NCBI RefSeq assembly: GCF_029223185.1 | Contig: NZ_JARHUG010000007.1 | Location: 1-64,000, forward strand | DNA from: Aliiglaciecola sp. CAU 1673 | GTDB taxonomy: Bacteria > Pseudomonadota > Gammaproteobacteria > Enterobacterales > Alteromonadaceae | DNA: 64,000 nt | Direction of reading: 5' to 3' | Shown: positions 9,364 to 19,941 of the stretch, piece after piece | How positions within the stretch are numbered: position 1 is the first letter of the stretch | Layout: each line of letters opens with the position of its first letter | Translations under genes and position numbers: made by a program | Notes under the pieces: model-generated | The model's database searches: none | The model's input: the letters and a program-made list of their open reading frames with translations, nothing else | Told to the model about the DNA's origin: nothing

Positions 9364-10073
9364 AACGCATGCTGATCACCGGCGCCACCTCAGGTATAGG
9401 CCTGGCACTGACCAAACTCGCTTGTGAGCGCGGATACAAGGTAATTGCCTGTGGCCGCAACAAAGACAAGTTAGAAACGTTGAAAGCAGAACTGGACATT
9501 GAAGTGCTCAGTTTTGACGTCACCGACAAAGCGACTTGCCGACAAGCCCTGAGCACTGTTCAGGCTGATATCTTTGTCCTCAATGCAGGCACCTGTGAAT
9601 ACCTTGACGTCGATGCATGGGACTCAGCACTGTTTACCCGCGTCTTCGATACTAACTTTTTCGGCGTGGTGTATTGTCTCGACGCTCTCGTTCCCAAACT
9701 AAAAAGCGGAAATCAATTGGTACTGGTAGATAGCCTGGCGCGCCTTTTGCCCTTTACCAAGGCTCAAGCCTATGGTGCCAGTAAAGCCGCAGTGCATTAT
9801 CTGGCCAGAAGCCTGGAGGTGGATCTTGAGGGGCGCGGCATCAAGGTACAAACCGTGTCGCCAGGCTTTGTAAAGACACCCCTTACCGATAAAAACAGCT
9901 TTGAAATGCCCATGCGAATCGACGCAGATCAGGCAGCCAATAGTCTGCTAAACGGTATTGAAAAGGGCAAACGCCAAATCTGTTTCCCCTTTGTGTTCTC
10001 CACCTTTATCAGGCTGTTGGCACTGTTACCCGAAGCCTGGCAGATCAGTTTATGTAAAAGGATGAAAGTCTGA
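9360..10073 (+). CDS. short-chain dehydrogenase/reductase
   Basis: Classical SDR of 237 aa. It has the NAD(P)-binding glycine motif TGATSGIG near the N terminus, NAG (LNAGTCE) in the middle and the catalytic YGASK (Y-x3-K) at about residue 138. The residues before it (VDSLARLL) carry the catalytic Ser. The substrate is unknown; in this operon a fatty acyl or lipid intermediate is the reasonable guess. Start and stop overlap the neighbours by 4 and 1 bp (ATGA and TGATG), so translation is coupled. Confidence 0.85.
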   Translation: MKRMLITGATSGIGLALTKLACERGYKVIACGRNKDKLETLKAELDIEVLSFDVTDKATCRQALSTVQADIFVLNAGTCEYLDVDAWDSALFTRVFDTNFFGVVYCLDALVPKLKSGNQLVLVDSLARLLPFTKAQAYGASKAAVHYLARSLEVDLEGRGIKVQTVSPGFVKTPLTDKNSFEMPMRIDADQAANSLLNGIEKGKRQICFPFVFSTFIRLLALLPEAWQISLCKRMKV

Positions 10074-11335
10074 TGTCGCAACGTATTGCCATTATCGGCA
10101 GTGGTATTTCAGGGCTGGTCTGTGCGCATTTGCTGCACAAAAATAATGCTGTTCAGGTGTTTGAAGCCAATGACTATATTGGCGGCCATACACACACTGT
10201 GGATGTACAAGATGAAGAGGGTAAGGAACAAGCAGTAGACACGGGCTTTATCGTATTTAACGACTGGACCTACCCTAACTTTATTAAGCTGATGGACAAA
10301 CTAGACGTGGCCCGCCAGCCCACGCAGATGAGTTTCAGTGTGACTAATGAAAAACAGAATTTGGAATACAACGGTCATACTCTTAATACCTTGTTCGCAC
10401 AGCGCCGCAACCTGCTGCGCCCCCGCTTCTACCGGATGATTGGGGATATTCTGCGGTTTAATAAACTGTGTAAGGCAAGACTAAAAGAGCAAACTTCGCT
10501 GCATATCAGTCTTGGCGAGTTTCTGGATGAACATGGTTTTGGCGAGACCTTCGTCCACAACTACATTTTGCCGATGTGTGCCGCTATTTGGTCGTCAAGC
10601 CTGGAGGATGTCAGAGCCTTTTCGCTGCATTTCTTCCTCGAGTTTTTCGAAAACCACGGGCTGTTGAATATCGTTAACCGGCCACAATGGTACACACTGA
10701 TTGGTGGCTCCAGAGCTTATATCGCTCCCATGATTAAGGGCTTCGAGGATAAGGTTCTGCTGAATAGTCCGGTCACCCAAGTAGCCAGGGAGGGTAAGGG
10801 TTGGACGGTCAGTGCAAAGAACCAACCTACCCAACAATTCGATCAGGTGATTTTCGCCTGTCACAGCGACCAGGCACTGGCCATGCTTGAGCAGCCTACA
10901 ACGGCGCAAAAAGAGATATTGTCGGCCCTGCCCTATGCTCAAAATGAGGTGGTGCTGCACCGGGATCTAAAGCAGCTACCCAAGCGCAAGCTCGCCTGGG
11001 CCAGTTGGAACTACCAGCTCAGGGGCGATGGGACGGATAAGAAGTGCCCACCCACTGTGACCTACAACATGAATATTCTGCAACGGTTACAAAGCGACAC
11101 CACATTCTGCGTGAGCTTAAACAATCCCGACATCGCTTCAGACAAGCGCCTGATGCAGTTTGAGTATGCTCATCCGCAGTTTAGCCAGCGCAGCAAAGTG
11201 GCTCAGCAGCGGCGTAGTGAAATCTGCGGCCACGATGGCTTACACTTTTGCGGTGCCTATTGGTACAACGGTTTTCATGAAGATGGAGTGCGCAGTGCAT
11301 TGGATGTCTGCGAACGTTTTGGAGAGCGTTTGTGA
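10073..11335 (+). CDS. NAD(P)/FAD-dependent oxidoreductase (flavin amine-oxidase type)
   Basis: A 420-aa flavoprotein with an N-terminal Rossmann motif IAIIGSGISGL and the acidic end of strand 2 in VFEAND, then GGHTHTVD. The amine oxidase/phytoene desaturase-like fold is typical of the protein found beside Cfa and DUF1365 in proteobacterial lipid operons. Proteins of this kind belong to the RpoE regulon of Rhodobacter, where related genes act in methylated or furan fatty-acid formation. That specific reaction here is inference. It is coupled to both neighbours (1-bp overlap, then a GTGA overlap). Confidence 0.85.
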   Translation: MSQRIAIIGSGISGLVCAHLLHKNNAVQVFEANDYIGGHTHTVDVQDEEGKEQAVDTGFIVFNDWTYPNFIKLMDKLDVARQPTQMSFSVTNEKQNLEYNGHTLNTLFAQRRNLLRPRFYRMIGDILRFNKLCKARLKEQTSLHISLGEFLDEHGFGETFVHNYILPMCAAIWSSSLEDVRAFSLHFFLEFFENHGLLNIVNRPQWYTLIGGSRAYIAPMIKGFEDKVLLNSPVTQVAREGKGWTVSAKNQPTQQFDQVIFACHSDQALAMLEQPTTAQKEILSALPYAQNEVVLHRDLKQLPKRKLAWASWNYQLRGDGTDKKCPPTVTYNMNILQRLQSDTTFCVSLNNPDIASDKRLMQFEYAHPQFSQRSKVAQQRRSEICGHDGLHFCGAYWYNGFHEDGVRSALDVCERFGERL

Positions 11336-12066
11336 CTGAGCATGCTATTTACACGGGACGGGTTTGGCATGCCCGCCATCAGCCCACCGTCCACCGCTTC
11401 AGCTACAAAATGAGCCTGTTTTGGCTGGACCTGGACGATCTGGACAGTTTGTCGTCCACACCCGGACTCTCTGCTGCCCGCTGGGCACCAGTGCAATTTA
11501 AACGTGATGACTATCTGACCAATCCCGAGTTACCGCTTGGTCAAGTCGCTATAGAGCGTATGTCGGCGCTGGCGGGCAAACCGCTTAAAGGAAAAGTGTT
11601 TCTGCTTGGGCAACTGCGGCTACTTGGAGTGTATTTCAGCCCGGTGAATTTCTACTACTTACGTCAGGAAAATGGTCACTACAGTCACGCGTTGGCCGAA
11701 GTCAGTAATACCCCCTGGAACGAGCGCCACCATTATCTGATTGATTTAGATAACCCCGCAGAGACTGAAAAGGCCTTTCATGTATCGCCCTTTAATCCTA
11801 TGCAAATGCAATATAAATGGCGCGTCCCACAGCCTGATGATGCCCTGACACTGGGCATCAGTTGCTATCAGGGTAGTCGCCATTTCGATGCGTTGATGAA
11901 ACTCGATAGACAACCAGTGAACTCAAAAACGTTACGGCGCGTAATGTTAAGCACTATGAGTATTAAGACGGTGCTCGCCATCTATTGGCAAGCACTCAAG
12001 CTGTGGATAAAGGGCACGCCCCTGTATACCCATTCGCCGGCAAGGAGATCAGATGCAAAGCAATGA
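11332..12066 (+). CDS. DUF1365 family protein
   Basis: A 244-aa protein with the DUF1365 hallmarks: HARHQPTVHRFSYKM near the N terminus, GVYFSPVNFYYL in the middle, and FHVSPF with MQYKWRV later. The biochemical function is not established. It occurs almost always next to an FAD oxidoreductase and a Cfa-like methyltransferase, so it is thought to act in the same lipid modification. It starts with GTG overlapping the previous stop (GTGA). It ends 14 bp inside the cfa-like gene, whose AAGGAG ribosome site lies in this coding region. Confidence 0.85.
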   Translation: MTEHAIYTGRVWHARHQPTVHRFSYKMSLFWLDLDDLDSLSSTPGLSAARWAPVQFKRDDYLTNPELPLGQVAIERMSALAGKPLKGKVFLLGQLRLLGVYFSPVNFYYLRQENGHYSHALAEVSNTPWNERHHYLIDLDNPAETEKAFHVSPFNPMQMQYKWRVPQPDDALTLGISCYQGSRHFDALMKLDRQPVNSKTLRRVMLSTMSIKTVLAIYWQALKLWIKGTPLYTHSPARRSDAKQ

Positions 12067-13309
12067 ACAGGCGATAACGCTGAGCCAAGAACTGTCACCA
12101 TGGCAGCGCACCAGTCGCAACATTCTGTTGGCCCTGTTAGGTAGGCTGAACGAAGGCGGCTTGGTGATAGAGGAGCCACAGGGAAACAGCCTGCAGTTTG
12201 GTAATAGCCAGAGCGATTTGCAGGCCAGGATCAAAGTCTTGCATCCGGACTTCTACCCCAGGATTTTGCAGGGAGGTAGCATTGGTGCCGGTGAAAGCTA
12301 TGTTGAGCAGCTGTGGGAGAGTCCAAATCTGACCGCTGTGATTCGTCTTTTTTCACGCAACATGGCGTTGATGGACAGTATCGAAGCACGCTTTGCCTGG
12401 CTGTTAAAACCATTGAAGTGGGCGACACAGTGGCGCCAGCGCAACACCAAAAGCCAGGCCAAGAAAAACATCGGTGCCCATTACGATTTAGGTAATGCCC
12501 TTTACGAGCGCTTCTTGGACAGCAGTATGATGTACTCTGCTGCGATTTATCCGACTGCCAAAGCTACGTTAGCGGAGGCACAGGCTCACAAACTGAAGGT
12601 AATTTGCGACAAGTTACAACTAAGTGAAAATGATCATCTTCTGGAGATTGGCACAGGCTGGGGCAGCCTGGCCATTTTTGCCGCGCAACATTACGGCTGT
12701 AAGGTCACCACCACGACTATCTCAGAAGAGCAGTATGCCTATGCCAAAGAGCGCTTGGAGGCGTTGGGCTTGTCTGAGCGCATCAACCTGTTAAAGCAAG
12801 ATTACCGTCAGCTGTCAGGGCAGTTCGACAAGTTAGTGTCCATCGAGATGATTGAAGCGGTGGGTAAGCAATTTTTGCCTGACTTCTTCAGCCAATGCAG
12901 CAAGCTACTAAAGCCTGATGGTTTAATGCTGTTGCAATCCATCACTATCAGCGACCAGCGCTACGACAGCTATAAAGACGATCTGGATTTCATCCAGAAA
13001 CATATTTTCCCCGGCGGTTTCTTGCCTTCTCAGTTGGTCATCAATCAGTTGCTTAAGTCGCACACCGACATGAACATCCGCGACTGTCAGGACATAGGCT
13101 TGGATTACGCCAGGACCCTTAATGATTGGCACAAAGCGCTTTTAAATAACCGTCAGTCGCTGGCTGAAGTCGGCTACGACGAACGTTTTATGCGCTTGTG
13201 GCGTTTCTATTTTTGTTACTGCGAGGGGGGATTTCGGGAGAGAGTCATCAGCACGGTACAACTGCTGTTCAGCAAACCTGGATATCGTCATGAGATTTAT
13301 CGCTGCTAA
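12053..13309 (+). CDS. cfa: cyclopropane-fatty-acyl-phospholipid synthase family methyltransferase
   Basis: SAM-dependent methyltransferase of 418 aa that acts on unsaturated acyl chains in membrane phospholipids. The N-terminal Cfa domain contains GAGESYVEQLW. The Rossmann SAM motif is LEIGTGWGSLAIFA (about residues 196-209). Typical Cfa motifs follow: QDYRQL, SIEMIEAVG, HIFPGG and WRFYFCYCEGGF. It could form cyclopropane fatty acids or, as in the Rhodobacter RpoE regulon, methylated fatty acids; the sequence cannot decide. A strong AGGAG precedes ATG 12053. Overlaps on both sides place it firmly in the operon. Confidence 0.88.
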   Translation: MQSNEQAITLSQELSPWQRTSRNILLALLGRLNEGGLVIEEPQGNSLQFGNSQSDLQARIKVLHPDFYPRILQGGSIGAGESYVEQLWESPNLTAVIRLFSRNMALMDSIEARFAWLLKPLKWATQWRQRNTKSQAKKNIGAHYDLGNALYERFLDSSMMYSAAIYPTAKATLAEAQAHKLKVICDKLQLSENDHLLEIGTGWGSLAIFAAQHYGCKVTTTTISEEQYAYAKERLEALGLSERINLLKQDYRQLSGQFDKLVSIEMIEAVGKQFLPDFFSQCSKLLKPDGLMLLQSITISDQRYDSYKDDLDFIQKHIFPGGFLPSQLVINQLLKSHTDMNIRDCQDIGLDYARTLNDWHKALLNNRQSLAEVGYDERFMRLWRFYFCYCEGGFRERVISTVQLLFSKPGYRHEIYRC

Positions 13310-13814
13310 CCGATGGTTTAATGCGGCTTGGTTCCAGTGCTTTTGGTTTCTGGCCATACTGGGCAAGACAACAATGCTCCCCGCGCTCGCTGCATTACTA
13401 CTACTTCACGTAGTACTGCACAGTCAGCCCATGAGCGAACTTCGAATGATGATTATGGGCGCAGGCTTTGGGCTGCTGATAGATGGCTTGCTAACCAATA
13501 TGGGGATCTTTGTGTTCGAACCCGCTATTAGTGTGGTGATCCCCTTATGGTTGTTGGGTTTATGGATTGCCTTTTGTGCAACCCTTCGGAATAGTCTGAG
13601 CTTTTTACTGAACAAGCCATTGCTTGGGCTTGTGTTAGGCAGTATTACCGGTCCCATGAGTTATCTCGCTGGTATGAAACTGGGCGCGGTCACCTTTGGC
13701 CTGCCAATGTTACATACCCTTCTTATCATTTCGGCAATTTGGGCGCTGCTGATGCCCACATTGGCCTTTCTAAGCAAACACATTATGAAACCAGAAAGGG
13801 AGTGCATAGCATGA
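13290..13814 (+). CDS. DUF2878 family membrane protein
   Basis: A 174-aa hydrophobic protein with about five transmembrane segments (for example FWFLAILGKTTMLPALAAL and VVIPLWLLGLWIAFCATL). It matches the DUF2878 pattern of inner-membrane proteins found in cfa/DUF1365 operons of Vibrio and Alteromonas. The function is unknown. It overlaps cfa by 20 bp and the next gene by ATGA. Confidence 0.75.
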   Translation: MRFIAANRWFNAAWFQCFWFLAILGKTTMLPALAALLLLHVVLHSQPMSELRMMIMGAGFGLLIDGLLTNMGIFVFEPAISVVIPLWLLGLWIAFCATLRNSLSFLLNKPLLGLVLGSITGPMSYLAGMKLGAVTFGLPMLHTLLIISAIWALLMPTLAFLSKHIMKPERECIA

Positions 13815-14329
13815 AAAAAGCGCTTCTTAGCTTAATGTTACTCGCAGCGACCATGCCGCTGATGGCATCAGTGATGTCATCCCGGGCCTTATCTGATTTG
13901 CAGCTGGTGGGCCAAGCCAAACTTAACGTTCTATTTTGGGAGATTTATCATTCCAGCTTATACAGCGTCGATGGTGAATATCAGCCCGGCCACTATCCGA
14001 TCGCACTGCGTATCCAGTATCTGCGTGATATCGACGCGCAGGAGTTGGTTGATGCCACCCGGGATGAATGGAAAAAGCAGGGCCTTTCCGAAGATCAGTT
14101 CAGCTCCTGGCTAACAACTCTGGCAACTATCTGGCCTGATATACAGGATGGCGATGTACTGCTGCTGCGGGTAGATGAACAGGTTCACAGCCACTTCTAC
14201 CATAACAGTAAGCCTGTAGGTGAAATTGATGATCCAGATTTCGGCCCTGCGTTTTTGAACATATGGCTGTCTGAAAAAGCCAGCTATCCAAAACTGCGTG
14301 CGCAATTGATCGGTAAGGAGGACGAATGA
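13811..14329 (+). CDS. secreted chalcone isomerase-like protein
   Basis: A 172-aa protein with a signal peptide (MKKALLSLMLLAATMPLMAS). A chalcone-isomerase-like domain follows: GQAKLNVLFWEIYHSSLYS, then IALRIQYLRDI, which is the typical Chalcone_3 pattern. Bacterial members are periplasmic and of unknown ligand; the fold binds fatty acids in plant relatives. The start is ATG 13811, where the signal peptide begins and which overlaps the previous stop (ATGA). It probably handles lipid products in the periplasm (inference). Confidence 0.78.
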   Translation: MKKALLSLMLLAATMPLMASVMSSRALSDLQLVGQAKLNVLFWEIYHSSLYSVDGEYQPGHYPIALRIQYLRDIDAQELVDATRDEWKKQGLSEDQFSSWLTTLATIWPDIQDGDVLLLRVDEQVHSHFYHNSKPVGEIDDPDFGPAFLNIWLSEKASYPKLRAQLIGKEDE

Positions 14330-14886
14330 GAAAGCTAATGGCGCTTCCTGTTGTCCTTGGCATAACGGCGTGTTCAGCATCGCTGGAGGATTTCGCGCAA
14401 AAGGGTCCGGCTTTTGATTTGCCTGGCTATTTTGATGGTCATATCACTGCCTATGGCATTATCGAAGATTTCAAAGGGCAAATGACCCGGCATTTTTGCG
14501 TGGATATTCTGGCCTCCTGGGAAAACAATCAGGGCCAGCTTCATGAAACCTTCTATTTTGATGATGGCGAACAGCAAATCCGTATATGGAAACTGACGGT
14601 TGACGAACAAGGAGGGGTTACCGGCACCGCGGGCGATGTGGTGGGTGAGGCCAGTGGCAAGGCTGTCGGCAATGCGTTTAATTGGCAATATGAATTGTCA
14701 GTACCCATCGATGGCGAGCCTATGGTTTTTGCCATCGATGACTGGTTGTACAGGCTGGATAAAAACCGCCTGATGAACCGATCCTATATGAAAAAGTTTG
14801 GCCTGACCGTGGCCGAGATCTCAATTTTCTTTGATAAGAGTACGAATTTTGTGGGCTGTCCTGCTGCTTCGCAACAGGACAGCTAG
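14326..14886 (+). CDS. DUF3833 lipoprotein
   Basis: A 186-aa predicted lipoprotein (signal peptide ending in the lipobox-like ITAC, Cys16), followed by the DUF3833 domain (FDGHITAYGIIEDFKG and the later WLYRLDKNRLMNRSYMKKFG). Function unknown. It is the last gene of the eight-gene operon and overlaps the previous gene by ATGA. A hairpin covers its stop codon. DUF3833 proteins recur with DUF2878 and the chalcone-isomerase-like protein, which suggests a joint envelope-located step. Confidence 0.8.
   Translation: MRKLMALPVVLGITACSASLEDFAQKGPAFDLPGYFDGHITAYGIIEDFKGQMTRHFCVDILASWENNQGQLHETFYFDDGEQQIRIWKLTVDEQGGVTGTAGDVVGEASGKAVGNAFNWQYELSVPIDGEPMVFAIDDWLYRLDKNRLMNRSYMKKFGLTVAEISIFFDKSTNFVGCPAASQQDS
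14855..14883. terminator. hairpin at the convergent ends of the lipid operon and glnB
   Basis: GCTGTCCTG (14855-14863) pairs perfectly with CAGGACAGC (14875-14883) around a short TTCG-containing loop. It covers the last codons of the DUF3833 gene, and glnB ends only 4 bp beyond it. There is no T-tract, so it is a weak terminator candidate or a 3'-end stabiliser. Confidence 0.5.
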
Positions 14887-14890
14887 CAGA

Positions 14891-16077
<1,187 letters not shown>

Positions 16078-16088
16078 ACACTCACTTG

Positions 16089-16117
16089 TAGCCACACTAT
16101 GTAAAACAGTGTGGCTA
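16089..16117. terminator. perfect inverted repeat between pilin operon and nadE
   Basis: TAGCCACAC (16089-16097) pairs with GTGTGGCTA (16109-16117), with an 11-nt loop. It sits in the 59-bp gap after the PilV-like gene and before nadE (same strand). There is no T-tract, so it may be an attenuating or stabilising hairpin rather than a full terminator. Confidence 0.45.
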
Positions 16118-16136
16118 TCATAATGAATTCCAGCCC

Positions 16137-18191
16137 TTACTTCACCAACTCAAGAATAATGTTGTATTCCCGGTTGGAGGTCTGCTTGAGTCCTGTCGGC
16201 AGAGAAATCTTATTGGTGGTCACTACAGACTTATCAGGCTGCTGAATCTTCAGTGTCACAGTGTAGCCTGGCATGCTGAAGCCGAAGTTAATGGTGCCGG
16301 TCCAATTTTCAGATACATCTTTACAGCTATAGAAGGGCGTAGCATTACCCTTGGGAATATTCATCAAACAAGTAAATTGAGTGGGTACAGGTACTATGGT
16401 CATCTTCGACAGATCCACATAGTTTGCTTTCTTATTGTTATTCAGTTCACAAGCCTGATTTACCCCATTGACTATCATGATGCAGTTGACATCACCAGTA
16501 ATCCCCCAGTATCTCTGCGTGCCGGTCTTGGCGTCCACTGTGACCTGAATGGTATCTGATTTGGCGCCGGTATACTCTACCGCCGTCAGCGCATTAGCAC
16601 CGGTAATACCGGCATTAAAGGGATAGCTTTGTACCTTAAGGGTGGTCACTCCATCGATAATCGCCTCTAAGCGGCCGCGGCTATAAGTTCCGTAATAGTT
16701 ATTGTTGGGATCAACAATGGTCTGAATGGGTTCTTGGGTTACCTTTGCTATGGTGGTATTCGCCGTCGACCAGTTGGCCAGTAGCGTCAGATTCACATCA
16801 TAGAAAGGGGTAATGGCTTTCCAAGTTACATCGTTGGCATTGATGCGCTTGATAACTTCATTAAGGTGACTGGTTTTCATGGGATCTAAATAGATACCCC
16901 GAGCAATAATCTGGAAAGCTCCGGGTGGTACGGTGATATTACGTCCACCAGGTTTAGCCGGGGCCGCCAATCCCTGAACCTTTTTGCTGATAAGATCTAC
17001 CGTGTATTTGGTGTAATCATCCAGGTTTGCCTGTGAAAACAGATGGTCGTCATCGAAAGCCACCATATCCAGCAACTGCCAGTCAGGATAAATTTCAAAC
17101 AAACCGTCTACGCGCTTAAAACGGCACACTTCATCATAGGTGTCTCCCACCTGAGCAACAGGGCTGAAGTTCCCATTACCCAAATTAAGGTGGTGGGTAT
17201 GGGGGCCACCCGCTTCCTTACGGAAATACTGTTCATCGGTGATCATACTGGCCGTATCATGGTGGTCGCGGCAACATTGCGTACACAAAGTTGGCTGTTG
17301 ATTATTGGCCGGCTCGCCCGTGCTTTTGTTGATAAATGTGCCGGGTAATACCGCCAGCTCACCACCCACCAGGGTGGTCATATGCGGGGTCTTGCCCGAG
17401 CCCACGCCCTTCATCTTGCAACTGCATTCAACCGTAACAAAGTCTTCCTGCTCCAATTTAGTCACATTGCCGGGCAGTTCCACATAGCGCACGGTTTCAA
17501 ATTGCACCTCGGTCTTACTCCCCTGTTTCTTGACTTCCGGTACCGGCTTACTGGTTTCCACCTTCTGGTTGTTTCCCAGATCGTAAGCGATAACGTCCGG
17601 TGCCATACCTGGCACATAAGGTACCGTTGGTGAAGCCTTGGCATTAGCTGACTCGTTAGCCACCTGATAACTACCACTTTGGGTAACAGGTGCCATACTG
17701 GCCCCCAAGGTAAGCGATTCAGCCTGACCTTGTTGATCTGTCCAGGTTACCGTGACCTGAACTTGTTTTTGCGCAGGCCAGGGTGGTAATACTGCCGGCA
17801 GTCCTGGCGAACCGGCGGCCAACCAAGTATCGCCCTGGCCGTCGGCATTGGTATCAACAAAATACTGGTCCTGCACTGTCCAGCTTCGGTTGAAGCTATA
17901 CTGTCTGCCGTCTTCGGTAAGTTGCACATTCACATTACCGGCTGGCAAGTTGCCGCCGACATTGTTTCCTATATTAACGAAGGCAAACTGCCCCGGTTGG
18001 GCACTAATCTGAGTGAAGCCGCGTAAGTCTTCTATTTTTTCTTCGGCCAAACGCTGGGCTTGGGCACGTAAATTCGCCGTTGCATCCCCGCGCATATACA
18101 CGCTTTGCAGCGTGACATAGCCGGTCACCCCCAGCATCACAATCAGGGCGGCCACCAGAACTTCTACTAAGGTAAAGCCACGTTGTTTCAT
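16137..18191 (-). CDS. large PilV-like prepilin with Cys/His-rich C-terminal region
   Basis: Starts with a class III prepilin signal ([15 protein letters not shown]), so it is processed by PilD and enters a type IV pilus or pseudopilus. At 684 aa it is three to four times longer than a normal PilV. After the pilin helix and a beta-rich region comes a segment (about residues 250-360) with [13 protein letters not shown] and HTHH motifs that could bind metal. A beta-rich C terminus of about 300 aa follows. AGGAG 9 nt upstream supports ATG 18191. It is the last gene of fimT-pilW-pilX-pilV-like. I infer a tip or adhesin role; the C-terminal domains are not recognised. Confidence 0.75.
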   Translation of the reverse strand: MKQRGFTLVEVLVAALIVMLGVTGYVTLQSVYMRGDATANLRAQAQRLAEEKIEDLRGFTQISAQPGQFAFVNIGNNVGGNLPAGNVNVQLTEDGRQYSFNRSWTVQDQYFVDTNADGQGDTWLAAGSPGLPAVLPPWPAQKQVQVTVTWTDQQGQAESLTLGASMAPVTQSGSYQVANESANAKASPTVPYVPGMAPDVIAYDLGNNQKVETSKPVPEVKKQGSKTEVQFETVRYVELPGNVTKLEQEDFVTVECSCKMKGVGSGKTPHMTTLVGGELAVLPGTFINKSTGEPANNQQPTLCTQCCRDHHDTASMITDEQYFRKEAGGPHTHHLNLGNGNFSPVAQVGDTYDEVCRFKRVDGLFEIYPDWQLLDMVAFDDDHLFSQANLDDYTKYTVDLISKKVQGLAAPAKPGGRNITVPPGAFQIIARGIYLDPMKTSHLNEVIKRINANDVTWKAITPFYDVNLTLLANWSTANTTIAKVTQEPIQTIVDPNNNYYGTYSRGRLEAIIDGVTTLKVQSYPFNAGITGANALTAVEYTGAKSDTIQVTVDAKTGTQRYWGITGDVNCIMIVNGVNQACELNNNKKANYVDLSKMTIVPVPTQFTCLMNIPKGNATPFYSCKDVSENWTGTINFGFSMPGYTVTLKIQQPDKSVVTTNKISLPTGLKQTSNREYNIILELVK

Positions 18192-18200
18192 GTTCGGCTC

Positions 18201-19322
18201 CTAAAAATCTCGCCAGCTTCCTGGCACTCGCGCTACGCGCATAAAGGCATCATGCTGTTCAATGGCCGACAACACATCGGCATCGTATACCGCATTGTAG
18301 GTACCATTGGCATGACCAACAGGGTGATTGGAGGCGACCACACCATTTACGGTGGCGCCACCTATCATATTGATTTCAAAATTGGCCACAGTGGAGGGTT
18401 TGCGGAACGAAAAGACGATCCCAAACAGGGTCGCGCCACCGTTCATGGTGATATCACCGTCAGTCACTATTAAAATGACCGGGTCGGTAACACTACCTAC
18501 GACATTATTGGCATTGATAGTGCAGTTGCCGTCGACCCAGATCAAACCAACACTGGCCGGCCCCAGTGCAGCACAGGAGTTAAGACGTAAATCGGCGTCA
18601 GTGCGAAGCTGTGACCAATCGGCTTCGGGCACATTAAACAAGTACTCCATCAGATCCGTTGGAAAGCCAGGATCGTTGTCAACGATATCTAGGTCTTTGA
18701 AGCCTTTTTCGGAGTAGGGAGCCGTGCTACAGGTACCATTCTGGTGTTCATGCAAGCCACAGGTAGTGCCACTACCGTTGTTCATATCCACCAGCTGATC
18801 GGTCCAGATAGACAATGGCACACCTGTTCCACCACCGTTGGGGTTGGCCGCCACTTCAAAGTTACCGCCTACATTAAGGCCACCTGCCACAATCAAAGGC
18901 GCATCAGGGGGATTGGCAAGTACGGTGTAGAGCATGGCCTGTTCCTGAACATTGACCGTGGCCAAACCATCAGGAGAATTGCCCTGAGCATTCAGGGTAA
19001 CCAGAGTAACCGTTGAAGACTGCCTCGGCACTTGCTGGCTTGCACCATTCACAGCGTAGGAAGCGTTGTTGCCAAGCAGATTGACCACCGCTGCCCCATT
19101 CCAGCTGGGCTCTTCGGATAATATACCCAGGGCGCGGGCCACGCCGGATTCCGCGGCATTAAAGGCGATACGGTAGTTTTGCTCATTGAGCAGGATACGT
19201 TGTTCCTGGGTTTTCACCCGTCCGGTATACATAGATACCGCTAAGGCCATTATCAGTAACAGCACCACCGAGATTAACAGCATGGCGCCATGCTGTTTTG
19301 AAAAGCTTTTCATATTAGTCAT
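18201..19322 (-). CDS. PilX-like minor pilin assembly protein
   Basis: A 373-aa protein with a short basic N terminus, then one hydrophobic helix (AMLLISVVLLLIMALAVSMY) and a pilin-like alpha helix (NYRIAFNAAESGVARALG, the PilX N-terminal pattern). The rest is glycine-rich and beta-helix-like (GGLNVGGNF, GDITMNGGATLFGIVF). It lacks the GFTLxE cleavage motif, as PilX members often do. It overlaps the PilW-like gene by 8 bp. It belongs to the second minor-pilin set, which has no PilY1 of its own. Confidence 0.75.
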   Translation of the reverse strand: MTNMKSFSKQHGAMLLISVVLLLIMALAVSMYTGRVKTQEQRILLNEQNYRIAFNAAESGVARALGILSEEPSWNGAAVVNLLGNNASYAVNGASQQVPRQSSTVTLVTLNAQGNSPDGLATVNVQEQAMLYTVLANPPDAPLIVAGGLNVGGNFEVAANPNGGGTGVPLSIWTDQLVDMNNGSGTTCGLHEHQNGTCSTAPYSEKGFKDLDIVDNDPGFPTDLMEYLFNVPEADWSQLRTDADLRLNSCAALGPASVGLIWVDGNCTINANNVVGSVTDPVILIVTDGDITMNGGATLFGIVFSFRKPSTVANFEINMIGGATVNGVVASNHPVGHANGTYNAVYDADVLSAIEQHDAFMRVARVPGSWRDF

Positions 19323-19941
19323 AGCTGCGCACCGACACTTGTTCCTGATAACTGCGACTCAGACTTGGATTGGCGGCAAAATGCCCCACCAAGGTAATGC
19401 TGATGTCATAGCGGGTAACGTTATTCACTGTCACGGGCGTAATATTGAAAGTCAGTTGTGACACTTCCACCATGCTCTTCTCGGTTAAGTCCTGCCAGCC
19501 GGCATCGGCACAGCCAAGTCCGCCCTGACGAAACTCGATGGCCTCATCGCGAAGACGAAAACCATAATTTTCATTGGTGCCGGCCACATCCAATACGCCA
19601 TTGCCATTGCTGTCATAGCTAAACAGAATGCAGCTGTTATTGGCTTCACCTGGAAACGCGGAGACTTGCAGGGAGTTGCTAAACGCCGAAGGATTGGCGG
19701 TAGGATCGCCGACCAGCCCCAGTGTATTGCCGTTGTAACCTGTCCGTTTAAGTTCGCGGGTGATAAGGGAAGAAACGGCCTTAAGCTCCTCATTTAACCT
19801 GGACTGGTTGATCAAATTTCCACTGGTACCAATGCCCAATCCCATCACTGAGGCAAGCGCCGCAATGGCGGAAAGCCCCAATAAGGAGGCAATCATCAGC
19901 TCCACCAGCCCAAGACCTGCTTGTTTCTGCATACTCAGCAT
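19315..19941 (-). CDS. PilW-like minor pilin
   Basis: A 208-aa prepilin with signal KQAG/LGLVELMIASLLGL. The remaining sequence matches PilW-type minor pilins, which prime pilus assembly with PilV and PilX. The mature part ends in beta strands (VTRYDISITLVGHF, QEQVSVRSYD) typical of PilW. A GGGGGT stretch precedes ATG 19941. Overlaps with fimT (7 bp) and pilX (8 bp) indicate one operon. Confidence 0.8.
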   Translation of the reverse strand: MLSMQKQAGLGLVELMIASLLGLSAIAALASVMGLGIGTSGNLINQSRLNEELKAVSSLITRELKRTGYNGNTLGLVGDPTANPSAFSNSLQVSAFPGEANNSCILFSYDSNGNGVLDVAGTNENYGFRLRDEAIEFRQGGLGCADAGWQDLTEKSMVEVSQLTFNITPVTVNNVTRYDISITLVGHFAANPSLSRSYQEQVSVRSYD

